Shown here in pieces: positions 19,740-31,635 of a DNA stretch of 64,000 nt (the stretch's first letter is position 1; each line of letters starts with the position of its first letter). This DNA comes from Protula sp. h YS-2021 (lineage: Eukaryota > Annelida > Polychaeta > Sabellida > Serpulidae). The notes below the pieces were generated by a model. That model made no database searches. It was given only the letters and a program-made list of their open reading frames with translations, and was not told where the DNA came from. The stretch spans positions 42,534,500 to 42,598,499 of the forward strand of contig OX457029.1 of the NCBI GenBank assembly GCA_949752745.1, written 5' to 3'. The position numbers and the translations under genes are program-made.

Positions 19740-21450
19740 CCAGACGGAAACGGACAGTCTTCATGACCTGGTTCTGGATAATGAATGGACCCGAACGGCT
19801 TGCCCAGACCTGAACAGTTTTTGATGTATGACAACGGTCCAGATGCAGCTGCCAGAGTGATAATATTTGCAACCAGCGAGACGCTAGATCATTTATCCTC
19901 TGCAACCACATGGTACATGGATGGCAATCATGCTGTGGCGCCACATGGATTTTGCCAGTTGTAAGTCATACGCTCGCCACAGGGAAATACTGCAGTTTCA
20001 TGGGTGTATGCCCTCCTCCAGTGGAAGACCAAAGAGACCTACCAGGAACTTTTACGCGCGATCGTCGTCAAGTGCGTCAACTGCACCAAGAGCCGGATCC
20101 TATGACCACAGTCATGGACTTTGGGTTAGTCATGAAAAGCGCGATAAAGGAGACTTTAGGATAGGGCATTGCTATTCAAGGATACTTCTATCGGGGTCTA
20201 GGACAAAAGCCAACGAGACAGAAGCCATCGGGCAAAAACCACCGGGTCAAAACCCACCCTAGGACAACAACCACCGAAACAAAATCCACTCAAATGATTT
20301 TTTTCTTTTTTGTTTTTGTGTTTTTTTTTTGCTTCTCTTCCAAAGTAAAATAAGTAAAATGCAATTGTTCAAAGCACCTCAGTATTGCTCACATCTTTAT
20401 TTACTTCTCAAATGTAAAATTACAAGCTTTGAACTCTCGATTACAGACTTTGTAGTACACAACAAATTGCAATTAAATTGGTAATCCCGTACCCTTTGCA
20501 ATGTACTTTCAATAAACTTGTAATGCAATAACAAATTGCAATTTAACTATTAATACAATAATATGAATTGGCAATCCAGTACCCTTTGCAAGATTTGAAC
20601 TCTCGATTGCAGAACTTGTAATTAAATAACAGATTGCAATTCAATCAGTAATCCAATACCCCGTACAGGCTTTTAATTCTTGATTACACAACTTGTAAGA
20701 ACATAACAAATTGCAATTAAAACGGTAGCCCAATACCTGTTGCGTCGGCGCGGGCGACCTATGTAAGTGTCCTCGAAGACTCCAAATGCAATTAATGTAA
20801 TTGCGCAAGTTCGATTTATTTCTTAAATTAAAAAAAATCATTTGGGTGGATTTTGACTCGGTGGTTTTTGTCCTAGGGTGGGTTTTGTCCCGGTGGTTTT
20901 TGTCCGGTGGCTTTTGTCCCGGGGGCTTCTGTCCTGTTACCCTTCTATCACATTACTCAAGCTACGTTCAGAAAGATCCAGGAGCTCGGTTTACTCAACT
21001 GTACAAGAAATCAGAAGTCAAACTTTTTTGTGGCATGATGGATACCCTTGCGTTGCTATTCATTGCTGATCTCGACGATGACATCGCGTATCTCCGTGCC
21101 TACACACCAGAGGACCTCATTACACTTCTGGATTACTTTGTGCGCACATACTGTTTTGGGGCATACCGACGAATCCAATGCCACGGAAATGATGGACAAG
21201 ACATGATTACGCTGCTCCGCCTACCAGTACTTTTTCCACCAGAAATGTGACACGTTCACGAAGTTACCTACCATCGAACACCTGGTTGGCATTCTCCACC
21301 CCACCGTCTGGAAACTGATCCACTGGCTTAAAGCCGGCGCCACCCAAGTCAGTGCTGTTTTGCTGAATGCCGAGCTTGGGGAACCTCCAAGAAAGCGCGT
21401 AAACGTGCTTACGTACAACTACAGGCGCAACTTCTTCAGTTGTGTTTGGA
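19740..21450 (+). pseudogene. MULE transposase, multiply frameshifted and interrupted
   Basis: Pieces in changing frames: FLMYDNGPDAAARVIIFATS and TTWYMDGNHAVAPHGFCQL (19815-19964), then YALLQWKTKETYQELLRAI and MDFGLVMKSAIKET (to about 20160). After the inserted element come RKIQELGLL-like sequence (about 20960) and LPTIEHLVGILHPTVWKLI with EPPRKR (about 21265-21400). The pattern W-x-DG...P..F.QL, Y.LL..K..ETY..LL, DF, and late PTIW.FI..L is that of Mutator-like (MULE-type DDE) transposases. At least three frame changes and stops, so it is not functional. Confidence 0.75.
20193..20941. mobile_element. Non-autonomous TIR element (about 750 bp) inside the MULE
   Basis: Left arm starts GGGGTCTAGGACAAAAGCC; inverted right arm reads GGTAACAGGACAGAAGCC. 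Each arm is about 100 bp of GGACAAAAACCACCGG-like units. CTTCTATC occurs at 20185-20192 and 20942-20949 as an 8-bp target duplication. It interrupts the transposase pseudogene. The middle is AT-rich with repeated TTGCAATTAAA motifs and codes for nothing. Confidence 0.75.
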
Positions 21451-22048
21451 CCGACAGCAGGGCACAAAGACCGTAGAACAGTTCCTTTGAGGTGCAGGCC
21501 ACAATATTCGATGGATGCCGTGCAGAAATCAGCCTGGGTTGGAGTAGTGTTGTGCATCGACAAAAACAGTTTTCATACTGACTCTAGTGTCTATTTTAAT
21601 TTCGGGAAACGTAGATCTTCGGTATTTCAGACTTTGGCTAGTTTTCATTAAATGTACCTTTTTTGAATGTGAATTCATTTTGGGAATTTTTTAGTGAAAT
21701 CGATTTGCAAGTAAACCCAATCAAAACTTATTTTAATATTCGTTTTCGGTTTTTTAATATAAATAAAAAATGAAATGTTGATGCTGCCATTTTTTTCCGA
21801 TTTGCACTGTGTCATTATTTCCTTGTGCCATTTTTTCCATGTGCCATTTTTGTCGTTGTCATTTTCCCGTACCCCCAATGTCTTGCAGGACTCATCTATT
21901 TTAATAGTATCAATCTCACTGGATGCTAATCTGTAAAATAAATCAAAATCAAAACTGGACTAGGGGGTAGCGAAAATTCCACTTGTGGCTTCAAAAAATA
22001 CCATTCCAAACTCTTAAAATTTAGAATTAACCATGACTGAAACAACGA

Positions 22049-22915
22049 CTGACTTTTCTTGGTGTTCTTATTGACACCATCAACTGTAAGCTATCGATCC
22101 CAACCGAGAAACTAGAAGATACGCAAACAACTCTGCATGAACGGGCCAATTCTGATCAGAAACGTGTGTCCAAACGGGACATACAAAGTCTGCTTGGTAA
22201 ATTAAGCTGGATCGCCCGGGTAGTACGTGTAGTACGCCCAGCCATGCGCCGCCTCATCTCGCTAATGACGTCACTGCGCCGCCCCCACTTCCGCGTCCGT
22301 ATCTCCGCCGATACGCGCCGCGATATTGCTACGCTCAATCGACTATGCAGTTCCTTCAACGGCACGTGCCATTTCGCTCTCGAAAGGACTTCGCCCGATC
22401 CTGCATATATCGTGACGGACAGCAGCTCGGCCGCTGCTGGAGCAGCCTTGGTCCGCGGGCCACTCGCCATGGACTGGCTGTACTGCAATTGGCATATCGA
22501 TGCCCCGCCCCTTGAAGCACAACACATCAATGTCAAGGAACTGGCCGCCGTACATCTCGCCCTGGAACGGTGGAAAACCCTATATGCGGGTCGGAAAATG
22601 AGGGTACTGACTGACAATACGGCCACGCTCCACGCCCTGAATACTGGTTCTATACGGAGCATCACTGCATCAGACATTCTCGTTGATATAATGTTGATAT
22701 GCGTTCAGTATAATATTTGTATTACTGCCTCATTCATACCCACACGTCAAAATATGTTGGCTGATAGTTTATCGAGACTATGCAATTTATCGCATGCCAC
22801 CTACGCCTTCGCACACGTACCAGTATCGGACCTACACAACCATATGTCTCACGCCTCAGTAGTTTACCTGTTTCAGGAGTGGTCCGGCAAACAGCGATAC
22901 TGGATATGGAAGTGA
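22049..22915 (+). pseudogene. Reverse transcriptase C-terminus plus RNase H (5'-truncated)
   Basis: Open frame from the A1 border to TGA at 22913. RLTFLGVLIDT is the conserved segment after the RT palm; SLLGKLSWIARVVR is the thumb-like segment. RNase H follows: IVTDSSSAAAGAAL (first Asp), INVKELAAVHLALERW (Glu), VLTDNTATLHALN (second Asp), and FIPTRQNMLADSLSR (last Asp). The catalytic RT palm with its YXDD box is missing. Its end overlaps the recombinase start by 10 bases in another frame. Codon use is GC-rich compared with the surroundings. Confidence 0.85.
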
Positions 22916-23871
22916 AACAGCTGCGTTCGGCTGCCTATTCCGACAATACCATCGCCGCATACAACACCCACATCAAGGCATTCGTTTCGTTTTGTGCCTA
23001 TTTCCGCTGTCGCCCTGTCCCCGCAGACACTGACACCCTGCTACGTTATGCTTGTTTCCTCGGTCGCACCCTCAAGCCCCAGTCCGTGAGGTGCTATCTG
23101 TCCGCGATCCGGTTTTTGCACTTGGAGCACGACCACCCTAATCCCACGGAAGACAACTATCGCCTAAAGACACTGCTCAAAGGGCTGGAGACCAAGCATG
23201 CCACCCCACCTAAGCAAAAACTCGCGCTATCTCTGGACATCCTAGTACGTTTACTTCAAGTGCTGGATCTCGACAGGTCAATAGATATGTGTTTTTGGGC
23301 GGCATGCCTAGTGGGTTTCTTTACGTTTTTCAGAAAATCCACCCTGTTAACACGTTCACAGGATAGTCATGACTGTTGCAGAGACTTATGCCGCCGTGAC
23401 GTGACGTTCCTGGCAGATGGAGCCATAATTCGTGTGAAACAGACGAAGACCATGCGCAACTTCACTCGACAACTTGTCGTCCCCCTCCCTCGCATCCCAG
23501 ACTCTGACCTGTGTCCGGTCTATGCCCTCGGCCGCCTCCTGACCACGACTCAATCCCCCCCTGATTCCGCCCTGTTTTCCTTCAAACGTGACGGCGCCCT
23601 CATTACCCTGTCCCACGCAATTTTCGGCGCGATGCTGAAACAGAGGCTTCAGAGTATAGGGCTGGACGACAGTTACTACAGCGGTCACAGCCTCCGTCGG
23701 GCAGGGGCAAGTTTTGCCCTGGCATGCGGTCTCCCCCCTGAGGTGATAAAATCGCAAGGAGACTGGAAATCAGACGCCTACCTCCGATACACAGACGTCC
23801 CCTTCGACATGCGCATGAGGTGTTCTCGAGTCCTCGGTAGGAACGCCGCAAAGATCACAACTAAACTCTAA
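22906..23871 (+). CDS. Tyrosine recombinase of the DIRS-like element
   Basis: About 321 aa from ATG 22906 to TAA. The N-terminal SAM-like part (SDNTIAAYNTHIKAFVSFCA, SVRCYLSAIRFLH) is followed by a catalytic domain: Arg in GFFTFFRKSTLL, HSLRRAGAS as the H-x-x-R box, GDWKSDAYLRYTD with the nucleophile Tyr. All key YR residues are visible and the frame is intact, so this ORF could still encode an active integrase, although the RT of this copy is lost. It inserts the circular DNA intermediate of the element in the nucleus. Confidence 0.88.
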   Translation: MEVKQLRSAAYSDNTIAAYNTHIKAFVSFCAYFRCRPVPADTDTLLRYACFLGRTLKPQSVRCYLSAIRFLHLEHDHPNPTEDNYRLKTLLKGLETKHATPPKQKLALSLDILVRLLQVLDLDRSIDMCFWAACLVGFFTFFRKSTLLTRSQDSHDCCRDLCRRDVTFLADGAIIRVKQTKTMRNFTRQLVVPLPRIPDSDLCPVYALGRLLTTTQSPPDSALFSFKRDGALITLSHAIFGAMLKQRLQSIGLDDSYYSGHSLRRAGASFALACGLPPEVIKSQGDWKSDAYLRYTDVPFDMRMRCSRVLGRNAAKITTKL

Positions 23872-23911
23872 AGACACAGAGTCTACACTACATCCGGTTT
23901 GGGTAGTTTGG

Positions 23912-24750
23912 GACAAAGTTATGTTGAAAGCTATATAAGTTCTAATAATGTTCTATGTGTTGCCACGTTATTGCTGGAGTCTATTAAAGAAACACTACCC
24001 AAACCGCTTCTTTTTATTATTTCGCAGCGTGTTAGAGACCGATGGAAAAGACTGAGCATTCTCTCATCTTAACGAACTAAGACATTTAGCGTTTACACAG
24101 ACACGCGCTGAATAGAGTTTTAATGCTATAAATAATGTATGATTATTTACTTTTAAAACGGTGCAAGTGACGTGAAACTGCGGGGCTCTTTTGCGCCCCG
24201 CCTATCCTGTAATCTTTGTTTAAATATCAAGCGTTTTCAGCCGGCAAAAGATGTTTGCAAAGTGTCACTATGTGTGTTCTTGTGTTGCTTCAGGGATTTA
24301 AAAATCCGGCGCGATGGCGCCTCAATCCATAAGGGATGTTTGCGAAGTGTCACTCGCTATCTGTTCAGTTTTGCTATAGGGATTAAAATCTGGCTTTAAA
24401 AGGGGGGCCTTTTTTCTACCACCTCATTCGCAATCTGCAAGCGCAGAAACAGCAGCTCGTTAGCAAAGAAAACCCGCCGTCCCACCCAATGCTCTTTAAA
24501 GTATGTTATAAAATTTTAAATTATCAGTGGTATGTGTAGTTGACAAAGTTATGTTGAAAGCTATATAAGTTCTAATAATGTTCTATGTGTTGCCACGTTA
24601 TTGCTGGAGTCTATTAAAGAAACACTACCCAAACCGCTTCTTTTTATTATTTCGCAGCGTGTTAGAGACCGATGGAAAAGACTGAGCATTCTCTCATCTT
24701 AACGAACTAAGACATTTAGCGTTTACACAGACACGCGCTGAATAGAGTTT
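23912..24750 (+). repeat. Pair of 209-bp direct repeats of the DIRS-like element
   Basis: GACAAAGTTATGTTGAAAGC starts at 23912 and 24542; both end AATAGAGTTT. The 421 bp between them include a hairpin GCGGGGC/GCCCCGC near 24179-24200 and an imperfect internal duplication of a GATGTTTGCAAAGTGTCACT segment (near 24249 and 24338). Confidence 0.9.
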
Positions 24751-24889
24751 AAATAGTATCAATCTCACTGGATGCTAATCTGTAAAATAAATCAAAATCA
24801 AAACTGGACTAGGGGGTAGCGAAAATTCCACTTGTGGCTTCAAAAAATACCATTCCAAACTCTTAAAATTTAGAATTAACCATGACTGA

Positions 24890-25365
24890 GGAGGTCAAGG
24901 TCACCGAAGTACCTCTTACATTTCGTCCTTTAGGTCCAAAGGGTCGAAAATAAGTTTAAAATCTGTAACCGTTTCGAGATAATGACCAAAAATATACGAA
25001 TACTAATTTTAACCAAATTTCAAAATATTGTCATTTTTTATTTTTTTTATGAATCGGAATAAAAAAACAATTTTGTACACCTTCAATATGTACTCTACCT
25101 AGATATGAAATTTTGAAATATCTACTTGATAGTTTTGAAGATCTAACCTGAATAAGACGTCGAAAATACACCAAGCTCATAAGACGTTGAAAATACACTA
25201 AGTTCCAAAAATCGACGTCGCACAACTTCAATATGTTCTATCCGTGTGTGAAATTTCAAAACAGTCTGAAGTATAGTTTTGGAGATTAAGAAAGGACACA
25301 CATGCGGACGGACACACGGGCGAGCTCATAACTACATTCCTCCGTTACACGGAAAATAATAAAAC
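24890..25365 (-). repeat. AGGTCA repeat remnant and a hairpin-element fragment
   Basis: 24890-24990 is one monomer of the AGGTCA-rich family (GAGGTCAAGGTCACCGAAG). From about 25000 to 25365 lies sequence that, read on the minus strand, begins with a small hairpin TCCGT/ACGGA, then about 25 bases, then GTGTGTCCGTCCGCATGTG and short imperfect repeats (ATTTTGAAATATCT, GACGTCGAAAATACACYAAG). That is the same order as elements A-C, but no 3' end was found. Confidence 0.5.
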
Positions 25366-26025
25366 GCGGATATGGTCTGGCATGTCCCTATTTAAAAATT
25401 CCGGGATTTCCGACAACTGGTGGAGTGAATCCTAAAAATCTTTAATAGTATATTATATATCCTGCTGCTTAAAATTCAACATGTTCAAATATACAATTAT
25501 AAATTGTTTAATGAGTTTACCTATAACAAAAGTATTTTCCAGTAATTTAGACTTAATTCATGTGTTTGTTTAACAGTTATGTTCTTCATCACTTTCATTT
25601 GTGCGACCGAATAAAATACTTATATTTTAATTGTTTAACATTGCTTATTGGAATAATTTGCAAATGATATCGACAGTCAATAATGGATAATCGTAAATAA
25701 CCTGTATACACAACAATAGAACAAGGAGTTAAAAATAAAAGTGTTGCTGTATTATCTTTTTGTGACATTTTTAACATTTACCAACCCCAAGTTATTAGTT
25801 CTCTCTTTTAACTCTTAGGAAAGAAAGAAAAGTCGGTTTATGCAATCTTCTTAATTTATTAAAAGTTTCAAATATTTTGTTACAGGAAAATAAACAGCTT
25901 TTTGTTATTTCTTAGTACATATTAGAACTTTTCAAATGTCTCACATCTTTTGACCTCATCGACTAAAAATACGAAAACTGAATGTTTTATCAATATATGG
26001 CAAATGAAATGTTGTTTGCAGTTAC
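25366..26025. other. AT-rich intergenic stretch, nothing recognised
   Basis: No domain, repeat array or splice-linked frame seen; it lies downstream of the TenA-like gene. Confidence 0.5.
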
Positions 26026-26031
26026 TTTATT
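26026..26031 (-). promoter_or_regulatory. Polyadenylation signal of the TenA-like gene
   Basis: AATAAA on the minus strand (TTTATT on plus), 25 bases after the stop codon. Confidence 0.65.
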
Positions 26032-26055
26032 AAAAGGATTTCCCCTTTAATCACT

Positions 26056-28355
26056 CTAGTTATCTTTGGGCTTCTCGGGATCTTGGACTGACGCAAAGAA
26101 AGATGCTTCTCCATCCATACACCTGCTAAACACCTGCAACGCTTCTTCCTTCGTTATGTGACCCAGTTCGTAAGCGTCATTGATTATCTCGTCGAACTCT
26201 TTGTATCCTTCATAGCTAGGGTTAAGGTTGTCGTTCACCCAGTTAGTGTACACGCCATGGTTCGACTATTCAAACGAACCAAACAGAGAATCATTTGAAA
26301 TCTGATGTAACAGGATGTCGTACGAAGTAGAGCGATTTAAAATGACTAATTACTGAATTATCTAAGTATTTTACAATACTAAGTATTTGACAATACTAAG
26401 TATTTTACAACACTTTCTTCATAAGTAAGTTGATGTAATGTAAACTTTAAGCTGTAAACTTTAACTAATAATTAATTAATATTCACAAACAAACAAAATC
26501 GTGAATCAATGGTTTTGGAAGCATCTCGCGTAGTTATAGCTGGAATCAGCGAAAAGCTGTATAATTATTGGGATTAGTGGAGTGTAGAAAGAAATTTACA
26601 TACGCCTTCTATTTTTTTCCCAAGCCATGGCCAAAGCTTCAAGCAAGGAATCATTGAGAGCAGGAAGTAATACTCCGATTTGGTTGATGCCACGTATTTC
26701 TCGTAATTCATATAAGCTAGTGCTGCCTCCCCGAGAACTATGCCATCCCAATTGCTGATATGCCAGTCATCAAACATATCTTTGTAGTAGCTGCAGTTCG
26801 TGAAAGTAAACTACTTTATATAGGAATGACATAACAAAACTAGAAAATCACAGAAGAACTAATACAACATAAAAATAGTGATTAAAAACGTAAAATAATA
26901 TTACTAAGACAAAAAAAACATTATAAACCTGAGAAATATTAAGAGAGAAGAAACTAGAATCATCCTGCTGGTTGGAAATAAGATGGATATTTTCTTCTTT
27001 TTACCTGTACTTTACATGATTGCTATAGCACTATAAATAAACAGATAACATATTTTTGTTACCCCGAATAACTAACAGCTTTTTCTGCAAAAATGCTGAT
27101 CAGCTGTGTGTCTGTAGCCCTTGTCAGTGCCACGTCAATGGAAGTTTTTGCTTTGTACAGATACACCGCATCTTGTACCTGATACTGGCCTATTGACAAG
27201 TGATATTTATCTGTCATTTATTTCTTGTTATTTAGTAATCATTCACATCCCTCTTTGGTTATGATATATGGAGTTACCAACAAGAGTTATCGACGTATTA
27301 GTCGTTGCTATTGGTCAACAAGTAAATGAAGCTTACTTGTGATTGCTGTAGACATGTAAAAAATGATATCGATTTTACATTATTGGCAATTGACAAGTAA
27401 TTTCGTACGCTCTATTGTTATGAAAACGAATACCTTATCAGAGTGAAATTTTTGTGATTTTGAGAGTTATAGGGTGTCGATGGTAAATTAGACCACTATG
27501 TGCAAGTAGAATCAAGAAATTTGCATTGTAAGTCCTCGCAGAGCCCATTATAATGTTATTACCGAAGGCCATAGGATCCAACTGCCCTGTCTTGATGCTC
27601 TGGATAAAGTAGCTGTTTAAAGCCATGTTCTGTTGTGCTGTTGTTTGTTCCCATAAATAGACTGACAACTTCTGCTCTTCTTCTACTTTCTAAATACGAA
27701 AAGCGAACTGTTCTTTGGCCACTGCTGCATTAAAATCGGCCCAACAATTGGGAACATATTAATTGATGTCCTTATTTTATAAACGTTATAAATATACACA
27801 AAGTTGCTTTATTCGACAATAGTTTCCCCTGGTATATCACACCACGGTATCTAAAAAAGCAAAGTATTGTCACCTTTCTGGTTTGGATAACAGCGTTGAT
27901 TTTCAAAAGTAAATAGCTTTGTCATGCTCAGAGCAATTCATTGCATTGCGTATATGGTAATTTGTGATTTACCAACAGTTAGTTACTTTAAAAAATAATA
28001 TTGATGTCATATCATCTCAAACTGAAACATTTGTGGCTTAAAAAAAAACTCAACTAATGCTCCTTATTGAATGGTTAAAATATCAAATACAGTGACAGAA
28101 AAAGTACTCAAAGGTTATTGCAATTGCATATAAGATGGATGAAAGCGAACCACGCTTGTTTTCTTGCTGTCCACTCTATCATCCTTCCGTCCAGACATAA
28201 CAGCTATGGTAATTGAAAATATTTGAATGAACTTTTGTAAAAAGAATATATACCTCAGCAGCAGGTTTTATCAATGATCTCCAATGGTTTAAAATTGTCT
28301 TTTCTAGCCGAGGAGCGATTAGGTCTGCTCTTCGTGGATTCTGTCGTCTTGCCAT
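26056..28355 (-). CDS. TenA/THI-4 family protein (thiaminase II-like), complete
   Basis: Five exons on the minus strand: 28355-28254, 27689-27563, 27189-27063, 26790-26604, 26265-26056. GT-AG introns with matching phases give 250 aa from ATG 28355 to TAG. The family (haem-oxygenase-like all-helical fold) hydrolyses aminopyrimidine compounds in thiamin salvage. Landmarks: SIKTGQLDPMAFGQYQVQDA carries the active-site Asp (VQD); YLYKAKTSIDVAL; DDWHISNWDGI; LLSMIPCLKLWPWLG carries the catalytic Cys in the usual MLPC position; YTNWVNDNLNPSYEGY; CMDGEASFFAS carries the C-terminal Glu. Length is near the usual 220-250 aa, with a basic N-terminus (MARRQNPRR) and no signal peptide. Activity is inferred; some TenA relatives have lost it. 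Exon joins are predicted by eye. Confidence 0.85.
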
Positions 28356-28406
28356 TTTCTATGTAAGATAATCCTGATATTCAGTTCGAGGTGTTATCGA
28401 ATGGTC

Positions 28407-28414
28407 TTTTATAC
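28407..28414 (-). promoter_or_regulatory. TATA box of the TenA-like gene
   Basis: TATAAAAG on the minus strand, 52-59 bases before the start codon, leaving room for a 5' UTR of roughly 25 bases. Confidence 0.45.
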
Positions 28415-28439
28415 ACTGCATTTATATAACTCCAGTTCT

Positions 28440-31400
28440 CAGAAATATAAAAAGTGACCAAAACTCAAACTAAACTTTTTTATTAGAATATTTGTTACAT
28501 AAAGTATGATGGCATATATTTGCCACTTGTATTTTAGTTCAAGAAACATTCGGCTCATTCAAAACTGCCCATTTATACATTTTCTATTTATCTTACTTTT
28601 ATAATTCTTGCCTTGTGAGTCGAGGTGGCACTAAGGCTGTTGTACATTCAGTTGATGTATGTTTACTCTGGAAATGCAGCAGTGAAAATAGTAAAACATG
28701 TGAAGAAGACTAATGCGTGTACGAATTTCAAAATATAAACCAAAAAGGTATTATTCACACAATAATAATATATTTTGACAATATACAATATCAGAATATA
28801 GTCGCAATGTATCGATAGAACGTTTTTTAATTCAAAAGCAGCAACAAACGCTTTAAAATTTTACCAGTATTGCCATACTGTACTCCCACTTTCTCCACAA
28901 GTATCTGCATAATAAAATTATGTACTCTTGTTTTTTTATAATTTAGCATTTGTCTGTATAAACCAAAGATTGATCTATTTTAGATACTGCACCGTAGACA
29001 CAATTAATGGTATCGATGTGCCACATCATCTAAAACATGATCAGTTTTGTTGATAATTTTATGCAATTGATCTATGATAATACGTCACCTGTTGCCAGGT
29101 ACTTTTAGTTGTATTTTAGTTGTGATTTCAGTCGGGTCTTTCGGTCAAATACCCATTTACCAATGAGCTGTCATAGATAGTCTTGAGCGCCCTTGTTTTG
29201 GTCAAACATTTTATTATACGATATTTGAACAGCCCTATTTTCGCAGAAGCCAGTCGGGCTACATCCATTCATCCTGTGCCTTTCCGGCAAATAACGAACA
29301 CAGGGTGTGTTGCATATATGTCCCAATATGAGATTTGCACTCGCGTTTGTTCCAACTTGAGTTGAATCTATTCACAAGCAGGACAACAAGACTATATCGA
29401 TAGAAAATTTGGGCACGGATTAGGGACTTGTGGCAGTTGTGTGCCACCGTATTGCATCAACTGTTTTTGAGGCTTTGGGTGTTCAAACCAAAATAGCATG
29501 AAGCAATGTGTTTAACTGATTGTTTTCGTAAGAATTTTTTGTCAGGGTACCGCAGTAAATGCATTAAGGATGGTGAAAGCCGAATGTAAACTAAAATGCG
29601 TAGGCTAGAGAAAAGTCCCCTGGTTTTCATCTCCAGTCAGGGCACAAAAATCACAAATATAATAAATTAGAAATACCGGAAATCCATCTGCCGGATTTAA
29701 ACAAATTCTTAAGTAAAACACTGTTACCTTTGTGGTAAAATACTTTCCAAGCTGAAACTTCCATCTTTCTGAGAATAAATTTGTCATAAAATTTAGCACT
29801 TATGCCATTCTGTGTAAATAGATGAAACAAGAATTTTAGCAAATGCCTGATCCGCAAAAAATTTTAAAACAAGAAAAAATGGGGGGGGGGGGGGTTAATT
29901 GTTAAAAGAAAATAAAAAAGATATCAGACCTACCTGCTCTGTTTTTGTCAAATCGGAGATGAGAAACAGGACTGGTTTTGTCCTGGCCTTGGCGTTCGCT
30001 GCATTTTACAGTCAAACGAAAAACTTAATTTAAAAAGGCACACTCATCTTAACAGTTGTCTGTACGGTAAAAACTGTTTTATGGGAAATCTAGCAAACAT
30101 AAACGCTATTCGCTTCCGCCGGAATGTATAATAACATGGTCATTTTGAACGGAAAAATAACAGAATAATTTCAAATTGCCAATAAACAGCCACTAAATTT
30201 TCTTAAAACCGTTTAAATAGAGCAAAACGTAAACGTATGAATAAAACTACTACAGCACGTATACAGCACATACTTTCGAAATGTGAAAGAACTTTCGAGG
30301 GAAAAATCAATTATGGTTGGCGATTAGAAATCAACGACTTGGATCTTTGCACATTTTAACTAACTTAAAGTTATATATGCACATGTGTCATCTAATTATT
30401 CTTTTAAATATCTGAAAAATGAATAAGTTATTCACAAAAATTGTCTCTTTCGTAGGCTTTGATCATCAACTGAGGTATCAGCTAATGCGTGTGTGTTATT
30501 TTGTAACTAATTGTAATTTGTAATTAAGCAATGTTAAATAGAAACAGAGTGATCATGTGAATTACAGCATGATCAAAACTGAATTTTCTAAACTGTATTT
30601 TTCTATTTTTTTTTTATTGTCGACAGTTATCCAATATTTGGAAATGTCGTTTTGTTTTAGTTTGGTAAAAGACAAAAATGCGAGAAAGTTACATTTTGGT
30701 TGAATGACTCCTCACTTTAAACTCTGTTAGAAGTCCGCTTGACAGTTGAACGTTGGACTGTTAATTAATATGATGTATTTAAGTATCCTGGACAGGTGTT
30801 CATTGAAAAATAAATTTTCAATAAACAACTGTCTGAGGGGCTTAGATGAATTACATCATGGTGTTAAATAATGTCATATCTATAAAAATATATATTTGTA
30901 GGAGGAGGGGGGGGGGGGGGACAGATCGTGAATTTGATAGATAAATGCGCGTGCTTTATACTTTTACATTTTTCACATATAATTAACCTCGGGAGTAGGA
31001 ACTCCAGTACGTGGGATTGTTTTTAAGTGATTCGATTTCCGGGATGGTCCTGTTTGTGGGGTCTTGATAATTGAGCTTCTTTTCAAAAATAATGAACGAG
31101 ATTGCTGAAAACTGGTCTTATTTGTTAGGTTGTATTTGTGGGGTGATGTTATCCCGGTTAACCCTGCATTCTTTGACGTCCTTTGATTTTTCAACACATT
31201 AAATAGGATTCCGATCTAGCAAAAATCTTAGATCTTAGATGTTCCTTCGTAATATAAAATAATTACTCTCTCCAATATTATCAATGCATTCATGAATATG
31301 CATACTTTTACGGTATTATCCCAGAGGAGGGATCAATCAAGGTATGAAAATGGAACACCTATCCTAACAAAAGTGAACAGATATCTATAGATGAAATCTG

Positions 31401-31635
31401 TAGGCTAGATAAATGCAGGGTACCGTGTTTGTTCTACACTTTCAATTCGGATTATAAAATAGAAAAGTGTGAATAATTAAATTGCAGTTTTTTTCTTTTT
31501 AACAAACCTTCATTTTTTCGATGAGGCATGTAATTTATTAAAAGGGAAAAAGGGAATTTTAGTCAGGCTGGTCGCTTAGGGTGAACATTCCCAAACGCTG
31601 CAAAGACGTTTAATTACGCCATTACAAATGTCAAT
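28440..31635. other. AT-rich intergenic stretch, nothing recognised
   Basis: Contains poly-G tracts at about 29881-29894 and 30907-30920 and many short frames without domain, splice or start support. I see no gene. Confidence 0.5.

Larger units (their letters stand above)
19229..21875 (+). mobile_element. Mutator-like element (2.65 kb) with ~95-bp TIRs and 9-bp TSD
   Basis: Left TIR starts GGGTGTAGGAAAAAATGGCA; right TIR inverted starts GGGGTACGGGAAAATGACA. Both are made of GGAAAAAATGGCACA-type short tandem units over about 95 bp. Flanks CAATGTGTT (19220-19228) and CAATGTCTT (21876-21884) are a 9-bp target duplication with one mismatch. The interior holds a decayed MULE transposase, interrupted by a second TIR element (20193-20941). 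Confidence 0.8.
21903..24889 (+). mobile_element. 5'-truncated DIRS/Ngaro-like retroelement between 138-bp direct repeats
   Basis: 21903-22040 and 24752-24889 are 138-bp direct repeats that look identical by eye. Between them are the end of a reverse transcriptase, an RNase H, a tyrosine recombinase (YR), and two 209-bp direct repeats (23912-24120 and 24542-24750, exact offset 630). Order: A1, RT-RH, YR, B1, 421 bp, B2, A2. RT-RH-YR with split direct repeats instead of LTRs is the plan of DIRS-order elements (Ngaro: A1-ORFs-B1A2B2), but the order here differs. RT starts abruptly at the A1 border, and A2 runs into the AGGTCA repeat, so A may be flanking sequence duplicated on insertion. Confidence 0.75.
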
